Of a DNA stretch of 64,000 nt, positions 24,898-35,679 are shown in pieces; the first letter of the stretch is position 1, and every line of letters starts with the position of its first letter. Under the pieces are notes generated by a model. That model saw only the letters and a list, made by a program, of their open reading frames with translations. It ran no database searches and was not told the DNA's origin. Position numbers and translations under genes: made by a program. The DNA is from Rhabditophanes sp. KR3021 (taxonomy: Eukaryota; Nematoda; Chromadorea; Rhabditida; Alloionematidae). The stretch lies in the NCBI GenBank assembly GCA_963281155.1, contig CAUJLY010000003.1, positions 4,216,001 through 4,280,000 of the forward strand. The letters run 5' to 3'.

Positions 24898-27800
24898 TTT
24901 TTGTCTTATATTTCAGTCGAAACATCAAGTTTTTACCGATTCAAAATTAATACATAAGTAGGTAGAAATAAATATAATTAAGCTTTTTATGACTATAATA
25001 AATATGGTTATATTGACTTGATTTGTCATGAACATAAATAAATTCCAGTTATCATAAAGAAGTCCTGTGCGTAATAACGTTTAAGTTAGAATTTTTTTGT
25101 ACAATATCATAAAATAATATATTCACTTTTACATATACTGATTCTGAGTTGTTTAATTGTAAACAGCGAAAGTTCAATAAAAAATCAAGTGGTGACAACT
25201 CAACAAAGTAGGTAATAAGACTATTGAAATGATTTAAATATATGAATATCTTTTCTAAAATTGAAAGTTCTTACGAATTAAGATGGTGTGAACAAAAATA
25301 TATACATAAATGTTTAATCAACAGCTTCACGCCATCCTAATTTAATATCTTACGAACAGAACAATTCTATTGTTGAGGTTAAATGTCGCATTATCACCAC
25401 TACGAAATAGGTTACATTAACTCATATTTATTTTGCCTAAAGTGCACAACTTATAGATCCTGTATGAAGCCATATTCCTTAGTGTCGCGACAGTTGCCCC
25501 CACAATGTGATCATTCAAAAAAGGGAATTATTTTATCAATGCGCGTAAAATATATTGTGAGTAGAACGGCACATTTATTATAACGACGTCCCTCACTACC
25601 TAATAATGATTCATTGTATCAGCACCAAAACTTTGCCTACGCAACTCTGATTTATTCGATTTTTTGTAATTTCTTGCACAATGCCAACGCATACATTTAA
25701 AACTTTTAATTGAATCCGTTAACAAATAGCCGTTTAGATGAAATGTACCTATTTGTTTAATTGAAAGACAAACAATCTTAAAAAACGATACTAGGTCATT
25801 AGAAGAGATTAGACACATTTATTTACATGTCCATATGATTAATTATGAAAGGAATTATCAAAGTTGTCACCAAGATAAACATAAAAAGTAGAATCAAAAG
25901 TGAGTATAAATTAAAATAGGGAAAGACAATTATAAGCTACCGATACCCCCTTAACCTGTAAAACCAATGAGTAGGGTAATACTTTATCAGTGAAGCTTGA
26001 AACAACATTTAAATAGTAACATTTTGATTACGAGATCATAAAAATAAGGAGTGATGAATATTCAAAGAAGACCGATGATGTTTTTATTGTTGCTGAGATA
26101 GGTGTATAATGATTTTGCAAAATAATTACAACCAATACCCGAAATGTTTTTACTTCAATAAATATTTGTATCGTCAAATAAACCGTACTCTAGAAATAAA
26201 AGCAATTTTGAAAGTTTGAGTAAAAATAAATAGATGGAAAATGTTGTGTTGATGGACGTCAAAATAGCAAATTGAAACTAATGGCGATCATCACAAGTCA
26301 TATAGAATGCTGCTATAGTTATTTTTGATAAGAATACTAATACGTATTTTGAATGGAAAAGGTTTTCGAGGTAGGCACAAACAGGCTTTGATTGATGCAT
26401 TCATAAAAGGCAATACAACAGATTAGTACTAAATCCGACTTACAATTTTTTCACCAACCAAAATGCAACATTAAAACTATACTTGAATAATATATTTTAA
26501 GGAGCATAAAAAATAAAGATACTCTCTGTTCAAAATTACTGATACCACACCAAAATTAACAGGATTAGAGCTAAATAGTCGCTCGGAAACTGATATGATT
26601 GATGAATGTATTAAGCCGAAATGACGTCCTATCACTTAAATCTTCAAAAGTATATTAAATAGTTATGAAGTAGCCCCAAAAAATAAACTCGTACAACCCT
26701 TAATATATTTAATGACTCCACTGGAACTCTACAAAAAACGTAATATTTACTCTATTTGAATACTTCTACAGATTAAAACAAAAAAAGGTATGATAAGTCG
26801 AGAGAATGAATACAGATGTATATGAAGCCATATTTACCCTAATACTTGATAGTGCAAAATTACTTCCACAAATAGAAAAAAGTGGAAAGTTACCGGTAAG
26901 CTAATTTGAATATCACTTGATGACATTAAATTTAATGGACACTAAAAAATGTAATAAAAGCTTATGAAAAAGTGGATCTGGCAGTGTGTAAAGAGAATTT
27001 AAAATCATTTGCATATTTATCAAACTATCTGATAACACACTTGGGAATGTTTCAAGCAAACAAACTTGAATCTTGAGGGAAATAGCTTCGAAAGAAGTTG
27101 GAAATATGGTAAAATGATACATAATTTTCAAAATTGACCAAAGTCTTTGTCAAAATATTCCAGAGAAGAATGTTTTTGTTTATTTATACAAAAAATCTTT
27201 TGATATAAAGTAATAAAAAATTGACCAATCAAATAGATGAGAAGTATATGCATAAACAATATTACATATTACATAGATTTATATAAATTAGCTAAATGGC
27301 CAAAACAAATATGACATTTCTAACTTTAATTTCTAGCATTAATTTCTAGCTTTGATTTAGAACTTTAGATGGGAACGGATAAAACTAAATAAAGTAATAC
27401 AATTAATTGTCACTATTTAGCTAAGATAAATATTGTTCAAAGACTTATCTTCATCAAAGTTTGCTTATAAATGTGTTGCTAAACTTAGATAACCCATAAA
27501 CTTATAGGATAACACCTTCACTTATCATAGCGAAATGAGTCCCGATTTGAAATGAAATATCTGCATACTGGCAAAGGAAGTACATAGAAATGATTTAAAT
27601 ATCAAAATAATAACTAGATAAAGCTAAGACATAGTTTACGAATGAAAAGTAAATAAATTGGAACATAATGGGATGTGTAGATAATAATTTATGAGCCTCA
27701 TTAATAATGTTTTCAATTATAATTGGCAAAAAGTAACTTTAATTTTGAATACTGCCCTAGTAGATTTATTTATGTAGTTATTAATTAGGTGATTCATTTT

Positions 27801-28883
27801 GATCAGCCAACAATCAAAAAGATATTAGGCAAATTCAGCAAAAGTGTGATTTCATTATACATATCAGTTAGTATTGGTGATATTACTGTTTGAGTATGTT
27901 GCAAACTCCCCTGAGCAAAATAAATATATCTACTAATAATCAAAGAAAAAATTGCGAGCCGTTTATCACTTTTCTTATTTCACTATATAATCATCTTAAA
28001 CAATGGATTTTAAAGAAAGTTAGCCGTTAGTATTGTACTATAGTTGCCCTTTTACAATAGCAATAATAAGAATAAGTAATAATAGTGGACTTTAGCTTGA
28101 AGACAATAAAAAATAACTATTTGCCATTTAAAGTGGTACAAGAAACGATGTTATAAATTATTGTTAAGCATTATTTGGAAATACATGTTACGAAGATCGT
28201 CCTTTTTTAAAAGTCAAGGTGACTATAACTTTGAAGCTTTACCTTTTTTAAGTCTAGGGTATAATTTTTGTCTCTCAAGAGCCTTTGAAATGCCGACAGA
28301 TAATCAAGTAATAAATTTGATTTTAAAATTTAAGATGTGTGTGTTCTGAGACATAAAATAATTGCTATCACCAAAACTTTACATTCATTTCATACATAAT
28401 CTTATCACACTACCTTTTATTCTCGGTGTTTAAAGAATGTTGTTGGGGTTATGCTTTAAGCATATATTTTTTATCGTACTTGATATTTAGTCAAAACAAT
28501 ACAAAAAATTGTTTGCTTTGTGTTCGGTAAAAACAAAAATGTGATTCACATTTCAGTTGAAAAGAAGCTCTCTGTTGAATGAATTTCCAATATCAAATTA
28601 TAAAATAAATAAATATATTTAATGTTAAGTTTCAGCCACACTTCATTTTATTTTTAAATAAGGTAATTAGAATATATGCATAAATTTGGTAGTTATATTG
28701 AAATAAAGAACGATGATTTATGAACTATACAAATATAAGTCAACATTGTTATGTAGAAAAACATCCAACTTGTCAAATTAAGTACATAATTATGAAGTTG
28801 ACTTTATTATATGAAGAGAAATATGAAGTTTGCAATATATAATGCATTTAGTATTTGATTTGGGACGAGAATGAGTGCATTTT
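24898..28883. other. gene-poor 4.0 kb
   Basis: AT-rich spacer. Short frames at 25383-25583 (+), 25600-25818 (-), 26913-27131 (-) and 28161-28349 (+) have no signal peptide, domain or splice context that I can support. Nothing repeated or structured stands out by eye. Confidence 0.5.
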
Positions 28884-29222
28884 TTAATTGGCTAATATGA
28901 AAGCTAGAGCACACCGATCTGGATGTAAAAAGCAAAAAATGTTTTGAGACGGACCACCATGGACTGGGAAAAAAATTCTTCGCTCATATTTGTATTTCTT
29001 ATTACTTAGTTTAATTGCAGTATCAAGGATGTGATTGTTGACTGTTTGTGGGCTTGCAGGGTCCTTTCTTTGGTTAAATTTGACCATATTATATGATGGA
29101 CTGTTATTTTTTCCCGGAATAAAATACAATTTCCTTTCAATTAGCAGATTAGTTTTCGTATCGTTTGCACAAATAAATGAACATAATAAGAAGGCATACA
29201 ACAAATAACTAATTAATTTCAT
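28884..29222 (-). CDS. small secreted peptide precursor with allatostatin-C-like Cys loop
   Basis: A single-exon frame of 112 residues. The first 19 residues (MKLISYLLYAFLLCSFICA) are a clear signal peptide. The remainder is basic, with dibasic sites including YERR at about residues 80-83. The expected C-terminal peptide after YERR holds SQNIFCFLHPDRC. Its C-x6-C loop with Pro in the middle has the spacing of arthropod allatostatin C (C-Y-F-N-P-I-S-C), the invertebrate counterpart of somatostatin. These two Cys are the only ones in the predicted mature chain, so an intramolecular disulphide is likely. Secretion as a neuropeptide or hormone is inferred. Unlike insect allatostatin C there are eight residues after the last Cys and no amidation Gly. 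It could instead be an unrelated small secreted protein. Confidence 0.6.
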   Translation of the reverse strand: MKLISYLLYAFLLCSFICANDTKTNLLIERKLYFIPGKNNSPSYNMVKFNQRKDPASPQTVNNHILDTAIKLSNKKYKYERRIFFPVHGGPSQNIFCFLHPDRCALAFILAN

Positions 29223-29477
29223 TTTTTGGAATAAAATAAACGAGACGCTATATAATAAATGAATCTTATCAATTGAGGAGGGCTTTTAAATTATGTGATA
29301 TTGATGATTACGTTTCCCGTATATTCATAATAATGTCATTGACTAGTAGTAAATAAAAATAATTACAAAGCATAAATAAAGTGGCATTTACGTTTTTGAT
29401 TGAAGAATTTACGAGAAAAAGTAACATTTTATTGTTTTCCATTAATCATATTTCAATTTATAAGTGACAACGATAAA

Positions 29478-30466
29478 TTAAACGTTAATCAGCTCAGTTT
29501 TTCCTTCTTTGGTTACAAGTTTGATCAAAGAACCACTGGCGGGTCTTGAATCAGCATTTTTTGACCATTCGAGGAATTTCTCCCCAATAAATTCAGAAGT
29601 TGTCCATGATGAAAAGTCTGCTTTGGGCATCCATTTACGATTCATTGGAGTGTCCAATGTTACGGGTAAAATAGCAAGAGTGGTACAGTCTTTTGGAAGC
29701 CCTGAATTTTGTCCAGCCAAAGATTTGACAAGATGGTGAACAGCTGCTTTAGCCATTCCGTATCCAATCATGCCTGGGGTACCTTCAAGAGCGGCAGCAG
29801 CTCCCGTCAATTGGAGAATTCCGCCGTCTTTTAAATACTTAGAGCCCAAATGAGCACTAATGGTTGAACTCCATACAGACTGCTTCCACATCAAATCAGC
29901 ACTCTTAATAAGTTCCCCGGTACTGGCGTTACCTCCTGCCCATCCTATACAATACATGTTAAATTAATGTGTGTCAGATATATCTTTAAATTAAGCAAAT
30001 TCATAAAGGTGAATAGAAAAATAAAAAACGGAAGTAATGTTAGTCTATGCAAACGAACGTATATTCGTCTCAATAATATTCAATCATTTTTGATTTGCGG
30101 TTGCTTTTTAAATATCCTTTAAACAAATAGTGTTATCATTCGAAAACGTTCAACAACTAAACATACGAGATTACAATTTGGAGGAACTGTTTAATAATTT
30201 TGCAAATATATATTTAACTCACCTCCAGCAACACAGAAAATTCCGTCTAATTTGGCACCTTCCAACAATTTATTGATTTCAGCCTCTATCTTTTGATGTT
30301 GTCCTTCCCAATCAGCAGAACCATCAACAATAACGTTTGCATCAGCAGCATCATTTGCGTGTAAATCAAGAGAAATCGTATAGTAGTTATTAGTCTTGAA
30401 AGCTTCGATAACGTGTGAGCCAAGGGATCCTCTTCCACCATAAACTAATACTTTTCCTGCACTCAT
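29478..30466 (-). CDS. qdpr-1: dihydropteridine reductase
   Basis: Two exons (30223..30466 and 29478..29944) join in phase 1 to give 236 residues, close to the usual 240-244. The enzyme reduces quinonoid dihydrobiopterin to tetrahydrobiopterin with NADH, recycling the cofactor of aromatic amino-acid hydroxylases and of alkylglycerol monooxygenase, which is also encoded in this window. Visible features are the Rossmann loop GGRGSLGS near the N-terminus, WAGGNAS after the exon junction, the short-chain-dehydrogenase Tyr-x3-Lys in [11 protein letters not shown], and the family signature [15 protein letters not shown]. The C-terminus [16 protein letters not shown] is typical. The start lies 8 nt after a TTTCTTTCAG acceptor, so the mRNA is probably trans-spliced or has a 5'-UTR intron. 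Confidence 0.95.
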
Positions 30467-30474
30467 AATAATAT

Positions 30475-30480
30475 CTGAAA
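30475..30480 (-). promoter_or_regulatory. probable spliced-leader acceptor of qdpr-1
   Basis: TTTCAG on the minus strand in a TTTCTTTCAG context, 8 nt upstream of the ATG at 30466, with no coding exon upstream. Confidence 0.5.
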
Positions 30481-31037
30481 GAAATGACCAAAATTATTAT
30501 ACTTTACAAAAAGAATGAAGTAAATAGCTTTGTTTGGTAGTGAGAGCAGGATGTAATGAAACCCATGCATATTTAAAACTAACTATTTATACAAAAAGTG
30601 TATTAAAGATTGAAGTAAATAAGTATAACGCAAGTATCCTATATATGCATGTTTCCGTTTTACATCGAAGGTTAAATTTAGTCATAAAACATTTAGTTGC
30701 CGTTGTCGTTTTACTAAAAAAGTGGTATCAATCAGAACATAATTGCAATACCAAAAATTATATGCACATGCAATCATTATACATCATTGTAAATCAATGT
30801 TAAAAAGATAAATTTACCGATTGATGAAGTTATTTTATTCATAGCCTTTTATAGTCTATTTATGCAATTATTGTATTGTATAAAGTGAGATTGTATTTTG
30901 GTTTAAGCACTTTTCTCAACCACATAATTTCTTATGACGAAAGATGGGAGAATTGATGGAAGGGTGTTTGCAAATGATAATAAAGACTGCAATAGATTGT
31001 AACTAACCTTATTCTTATTTTTATGTGTTATTATGTG

Positions 31038-31044
31038 TTTTTAG
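31038..31044 (+). promoter_or_regulatory. probable spliced-leader acceptor of COA5
   Basis: TTTTTAG six bases upstream of the ATG at 31051. The preceding 584 bp (30467-31050) between the divergent qdpr-1 and COA5 genes contain no supported coding exon. Confidence 0.45.
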
Positions 31045-31050
31045 ATAAAG

Positions 31051-31396
31051 ATGGTACTCTTAAAATCAAATGTTGGTCATCAGTATGAAGATCCATCAGT
31101 TGCTGCTCAAGAATCAACTGGGAGAAGTTGTGATAAGTTGAGAATGGAACTTAAAAGATGCATTAAAGAGTCTATCTGTGTCCAAGTCGATGGTAGGAAA
31201 GCACAGGATTGTCTAAATTCTAAAGAAAATGTTCCTGACAGATGTTATATCCTGCTCAGCAATTTTACAGATTGCAAAAAATCATTGGTATGTTTGATTA
31301 TTGAAAATAACTCATTATTTATTTACTTTATTAATGACTTAATTTATCCAGGTTGATATGAGAGCAAGATTTCGTGGAAGAAAAGGAGATATGTAA
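31051..31396 (+). CDS. COA5: cytochrome c oxidase assembly factor 5 / PET191
   Basis: Exons 31051..31287 and 31352..31396 join in phase 0 to give 93 residues. The small mitochondrial intermembrane-space protein is needed for assembly of cytochrome c oxidase. The twin Cys arrangement is visible: CDKLRMELKRC and CYILLSNFTDC are C-x9-C helices, with two further Cys between them. The C-terminal VDMRARFRGRKGD matches the conserved LDNRARFRGRKG ending of human COA5 and yeast Pet191. There is an N-terminal extension of about 20 residues compared with the human protein. The gene is divergent from qdpr-1. Confidence 0.93.
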
Positions 31397-31654
31397 AGAT
31401 TTGTGTTATTTTATGATATTTGCCTGATTAAAGTACCAGTTAGAAAATAAATAAAGCTTTAGTAATTTAATTTATATATTTTGATTGATCATTTAATTTA
31501 TTAAAAGGCATCAAATTATTGTGTATACAGTGAATGGCCAATAATTAATCTACAATTATACAAACAAATACAATATTTTTATAGGTTAAATTATTTAAGA
31601 TTCTCCGCTATGAGCATTGAATGTGGCATGAAAGCGGTTTAGTGTATTGAGAGT

Positions 31655-33144
31655 TCAAATTGGAGTGCACATATAATCTCGCTTTGTTGGCACTTGAACT
31701 GTAAAATGATTCAAATATGAGGGAGGGAACTTCAATAAGACCTTGAATGTACTGATTTGCTTTCTTGGTTCCCGTCCTTTGAGAGAAGCATCAGGGAATC
31801 TCCTATTATTTGAATATCCAACAATTATCGGTAGGCTTTCAAGTGACATCTTACTTTGATCACTGTGAGAAACTACTTTTTGAAAATGATTGCAAATAAA
31901 TGCCAAAGTATCTGCATTTGGTCTAAGCAGGTCTGAAAAAGCGATCTGAGATGGAACATGTTTAATAAGATTAAATTTAAAACTATACATTTAATTTATT
32001 GATGTAATCGTTTTCGGCAGCACCAATGAATTTTCCCTATTATGAGCTTGGTATCAATAGTTCTCTTGATTCCCTTAAGAAAAGTTTCACACAACCAGTG
32101 ACAGTTTCGGAAAATTGTCCAGCCAAGTCTACATCTCCTTTGGGAGTTCGAAAACTTGTGCAAATCTTTTGAATTGAATCTGCATTTCCTGAAATTCCGT
32201 TTTAAATATTAACGTAAAAAGATTGTATGTTTTTAATTTGTAAATTACTGTGTTAGTGAAACACTCTAACAATTAGGGTTTCAGGCTTTGCGCCTTTAAA
32301 ATTAAAATGTTAGCTAAGACCTATCTACGTGTCATGCATATATTTGAGATCAAACACACACTTGCTAGCTCATTCTGCTTATTTTAGTGCTCAATATCGT
32401 CTCTTATTAGATGTTTATTAAATTCATCATGGAAGAGAAGAAGAAACTAAAGTTCCATGTAAAATAGTAGATGATGCGATTTCTCGTCAGTTTGCAAAGA
32501 CTCTTGTGAAGGGGAAAATTACTTGCTCTGACGATAGAAGACCCCCTTAACAAGAAGTAAGAATTTTGTGGATGACAGAATTGGTTAACATTTTAAAAAG
32601 TATAATCATGTTCTAAAGAACGGTGACTTCTTCGTCAGAAGGGAGTCTAAGGAACAAGATCAGAAACGATCAAGGCGAAACTCTCTATTTCAAGGTTCTA
32701 GGGCTACAAATGAATTAGGTGAGAATCTTGAGTTCATCTTAATAGGCAGATTCAAACATCAGATCCCGAACTGTGACCACGGAAATGCACGATGGCTGAC
32801 GTCTACTTGCTCAATAATGTCAATGCATGCGTTGTTGCTGACATTTGGTTTAAATGATTTTCTATCTTAGAACGACTTATGATCATAAATTTTAATAGAA
32901 TATTTTGATCTACCGTTTAACTAGTTTACCTAAATTCATCCAGGTCCTTTCGAAAGGATAAACTCTCTTTGTATTGACTTAACATAGATTGACATAACTC
33001 TATGATCGCTAAAAATGTATTTTCATTTAATAAAAGAGTGATTATTTCCAGTGGATTGTGAGAGTCCTGATAAGATGCAGAAAGATGGTTAAAATCATCA
33101 AGAACTTGTATAGTATTTCCATACTTATTATCCATAGAATCCAT
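31655..33144 (-). pseudogene. broken RacGAP1/CYK-4-like gene
   Basis: Three blocks are seen. 32930..33144 encodes an N-terminus like that of RacGAP1 (ENTFLAIIELCQSMLSQYKE). 31989..32188 encodes the second half of a RhoGAP domain (SIQKICTSF, VTGCVKLFLRES, GKFIGAAENDYIN). 31655..31945 encodes its end (PNADTLAFICNHFQKVV, LLKFPPSYLNHFTVQ). The last two join in phase over a 43-bp intron. Breaks: the tandem stops TAA TAG sit in frame at 32037-32042, where the domain normally has 'LY' after LIPxx. The coiled coil, C1 domain and the arginine-finger half of RhoGAP are absent, and block 1 (donor phase 2) does not match the acceptor of block 2 (phase 1). The 741-bp gap holds an antisense remnant. A full copy would be the centralspindlin GAP for Rho/Rac in cytokinesis; this copy cannot be. 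Confidence 0.7.
32386..32857 (+). pseudogene. decayed antisense coding remnant in the RacGAP-like gap (module IV)
   Basis: Plus-strand pieces include VPCKIVDDAISRQFAKTLVK near 32450 and RRESKEQDQKRSRRN near 32640-32680. ENLEFILIGRFKHQIPNCD and NARWLTSTY follow to a stop at 32857. The last part matches 10090-10236 in the C2-domain gene. The following TTTAATAGAATATTTTGATC also matches the end of that remnant, next to a GTAAAC splice-donor-like site on the other strand. Confidence 0.55.
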
Positions 33145-33464
33145 CTTCGTTAATAGTAATATTTTAAGCTAGTCATATACAACGCATAAATGAAAATGTG
33201 CTTATTCTGCCGTCGTTATATGCGTGTGCCCTCTTAAGAAATTGACGACAAGTATTTGTAAATCATTTATTACCTTTAATTTCCTAATTTTTCTTACGTT
33301 ACTTAAAACATATTCATTGACGGTAGATTTATTGGTTATTAAAATGTAAAGTAATGTGCTCTATTCGAATAGACATCGTTGTGAGATTGCACGCAAATAA
33401 ACAAAGTTGCTCATCGTGATTAATAAATTTAATCCAACGTAATTTTACAGTGTGAACATAAAAA

Positions 33465-34111
33465 ATGGTAAGCTAAACGAGTCACATATTATTAAATTTA
33501 ACTTATTATTTAGCTCGTACTCATCATTGGAGACTTCCATATACCACACAAAGCATTTGTAGTACCTTCAAAGTTCAGGAAACTGCTGGTGCCAAATAAG
33601 ATTCAACATATTCTGTGTACTGGCAATTTGTGTTCTAAGGAGACTCTGGATTATTTAAGGACACTGGCCACAGATGTACAAGTAGTTAGAGGTGATCTCG
33701 AAATGGACTCAACATACCCATTCACAAAAGTAATTAATGTTGGCGAATTTCAAATTGGATTAACTCATGGCCACCAAATCATTCCGTGGGGAGATGCAAA
33801 AGTATGTGACAAATATTTGTAACAAGCTTTTAAACGTATTTTAGGCAACAGAAGCCGTAGCGCGTCAATTAAACGTGGACGTTTTCATTTCTGGGCATAC
33901 GCACATTTGCTCAAATTATGAAAAAGATGGGGTTTTGTTTTTAAATCCAGGAAGTGTTACTGGCTCGCCTACAATTTTCGATGATTCACCACAAACTAGT
34001 ATCCCTTCATTTGTACTAATGGACGTTCAGGGAGATTCCATTTCAACGTATGTATACAAAATCGTCGATGATGCGGTAAAAGTTGATCGCCTGACGTTTA
34101 AAAAACTCTAA
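33465..34111 (+). CDS. vps-29: vacuolar protein sorting-associated protein 29
   Basis: Exons 33465..33467, 33514..33801 and 33845..34111 give 185 residues, against 182-186 in animals. VPS29 is a subunit of the retromer cargo-recognition complex that retrieves receptors from endosomes. The metallophosphoesterase-like fold is visible: [49 protein letters not shown] and SGHTH. The first exon is only the ATG followed directly by GTAAGC, an arrangement that depends on exact splicing. A TTTTACAG acceptor-like site 14 nt upstream suggests trans-splicing. An AATAAA at 34157 follows the stop. The next gene starts 141 bp downstream on the same strand. Confidence 0.96.
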
Positions 34112-34252
34112 AATCTGTGTAACTTTGTAACAACATTCATAATTATTTATAAGTTGAATAAAATCTCTTTAAACGGGTTTCGCAAATTTACCTTAACTTG
34201 CTTAGCTAAATGTTAGCATGCTATCACTTCATCTTTTTATTCTCCTGTTGCC

Positions 34253-34722
34253 ATGCTACCAATAAATATTATTACTATATTATGTTGCATAGTTTTTTTG
34301 TGTGAAGCTGATGTTAATCAGTTTGCAAGAAGAAGTTTACATGTTTTGTTTCAGGTATTGTTTTCCTTTAATTAGCTAATTATTAACTTGTTATTCTTTA
34401 GAAAAGTGATCAAAACAATGATTACTACTTAGACAAATTAGAATTAAAGACATTCATCAGAAAAATCGTAAAAAGAGTACCCGAAATTTACAAAGGAACA
34501 AAATACTCAGTTGATGCGTTGGAAGGATCCTCAGTCTTGGCTGAAGACTTGTTCAAGAAACATGACAAAAACAGAGATGGCAAGCTATCTTTCCGAGGAA
34601 GTTTGGTCAAAAAATCAGAAGCCACTGTATTTGGTGATCTCATTGAAAAAGTCGTCGTCAATTTAATGCACGAAATAAGTAATATAACACCACCATATAA
34701 GGGCTTAAACCCGTTTGATTAA
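34253..34722 (+). CDS. small secreted EF-hand protein
   Basis: Exons 34253..34354 and 34402..34722 join in phase 0, giving 140 residues. The N-terminus MLPINIITILCCIVFLCEA is a signal peptide. The first EF-hand loop DQNNDYYLDKLE has canonical acidic positions 1, 5, 9 and 12. The second, DKNRDGKLSFRG, has Gly at position 12 where Glu is expected, so it may bind Ca2+ poorly. I do not recognise an orthologue; nematodes have many secreted EF-hand proteins of this size. The 141-bp spacing behind vps-29, with a poly(A) signal between them, fits a downstream operon gene. Confidence 0.8.
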
Positions 34723-34893
34723 CTTTTTTGAAGTAAAATATGCATTAATATGACCGCATTTATTATTATATAAATAAAGAAATTTTCAAGGTAAAGAAAT
34801 GTTTATTTATCCATTCATTTACGAATCATCAAAAGTGTTAAAAAGTAAAAAACAAAAATTAACAATAAAGATATAACAATTTTTAAACGGAAC

Positions 34894-35280
34894 TTAGATA
34901 AGGAGTTTCTCGCAATTTTCCTTCATTTTTTGGATCTGGGCCTTGATTTGAGAGCCTTCGTTTTGGATGATTGAAGCGGCGATGACAGATCTAGTAACTC
35001 CGCAAGCACGGCCAAGAGCAGCCTTTGATTTGACAAAAACATATGGGACATTCTTATCTTCGCATAAAAGTGGAAGATGAAGGATGATTTCAAGTGGTTC
35101 GGCATCAGCAGCAAGGATGATAAGTTCAGAGATACCACGGTTAAGAGTTTTGGTGGTTTCATTTGCTCCCTTCTTCAATTGCTTGTAGTTCAATGCATTT
35201 TGGACCAATTCCATAAGAGCTTGACTCATTTTGGTGTCAGCGAGTGGATAAGCCTTTGGGTTTACGGATTCGTCAGCCAT
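34894..35280 (-). CDS. snu-13: SNU13 / NHP2-like protein 1 (15.5K)
   Basis: A single exon of 128 residues from the ATG at 35280, the usual length. The protein binds kink-turn RNA in U4 snRNA and in box C/D snoRNAs. The L7Ae fold is clear: [20 protein letters not shown] (kink-turn contact), [36 protein letters not shown] and [13 protein letters not shown]. The upstream codons in frame ([10 protein letters not shown]) lie before a TTTTTTCAG site 16 nt upstream of the chosen ATG and are probably not translated. Confidence 0.97.
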   Translation of the reverse strand: MADESVNPKAYPLADTKMSQALMELVQNALNYKQLKKGANETTKTLNRGISELIILAADAEPLEIILHLPLLCEDKNVPYVFVKSKAALGRACGVTRSVIAASIIQNEGSQIKAQIQKMKENCEKLLI

Positions 35281-35296
35281 GTCGGTAAAATAAGTT

Positions 35297-35302
35297 CTGA
35301 AA
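35297..35302 (-). promoter_or_regulatory. probable spliced-leader acceptor of snu-13
   Basis: TTTCAG on the minus strand within CATTTTTTCAG, 16 nt upstream of the ATG at 35280. Confidence 0.45.
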
Positions 35303-35631
35303 AAATGCAAAGTAAGTAAAGGAAAATTATAAAATTAATAATAGAAAAAGAGTCTTGAAAAGCGGGTATAACTATGCCACTATTGACTAATAAACTTATT
35401 TAATAAAGTTCGTTTTGCAACTACAATACTTTTAAATTTATATACGCTACATTCCAATATCAGCGAAGAATATCGTGGCAAGAGTTACCACCACATGACC
35501 AACTTGGTTAAAACTTATCAAGTGGAAGACCGAGTACTCAATACATTGGTTTAGTTAATTATACTTTAGTTAAACAAACATGACGTGTAGATCCAAAGAA
35601 TTTATTTAAATTTTGATGAAACATAACGTCA

Positions 35632-35639
35632 TATAAAAG
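35632..35639 (+). promoter_or_regulatory. TATA box
   Basis: TATAAAAG lies 41 bp before the ATG at 35680. It is the cleanest core-promoter element in the window, and this gene shows no trans-splice acceptor. Confidence 0.55.
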
Positions 35640-35679
35640 GGTAATTGAATTGGCAGATGCCTCTTATTTTTTATTCAAC

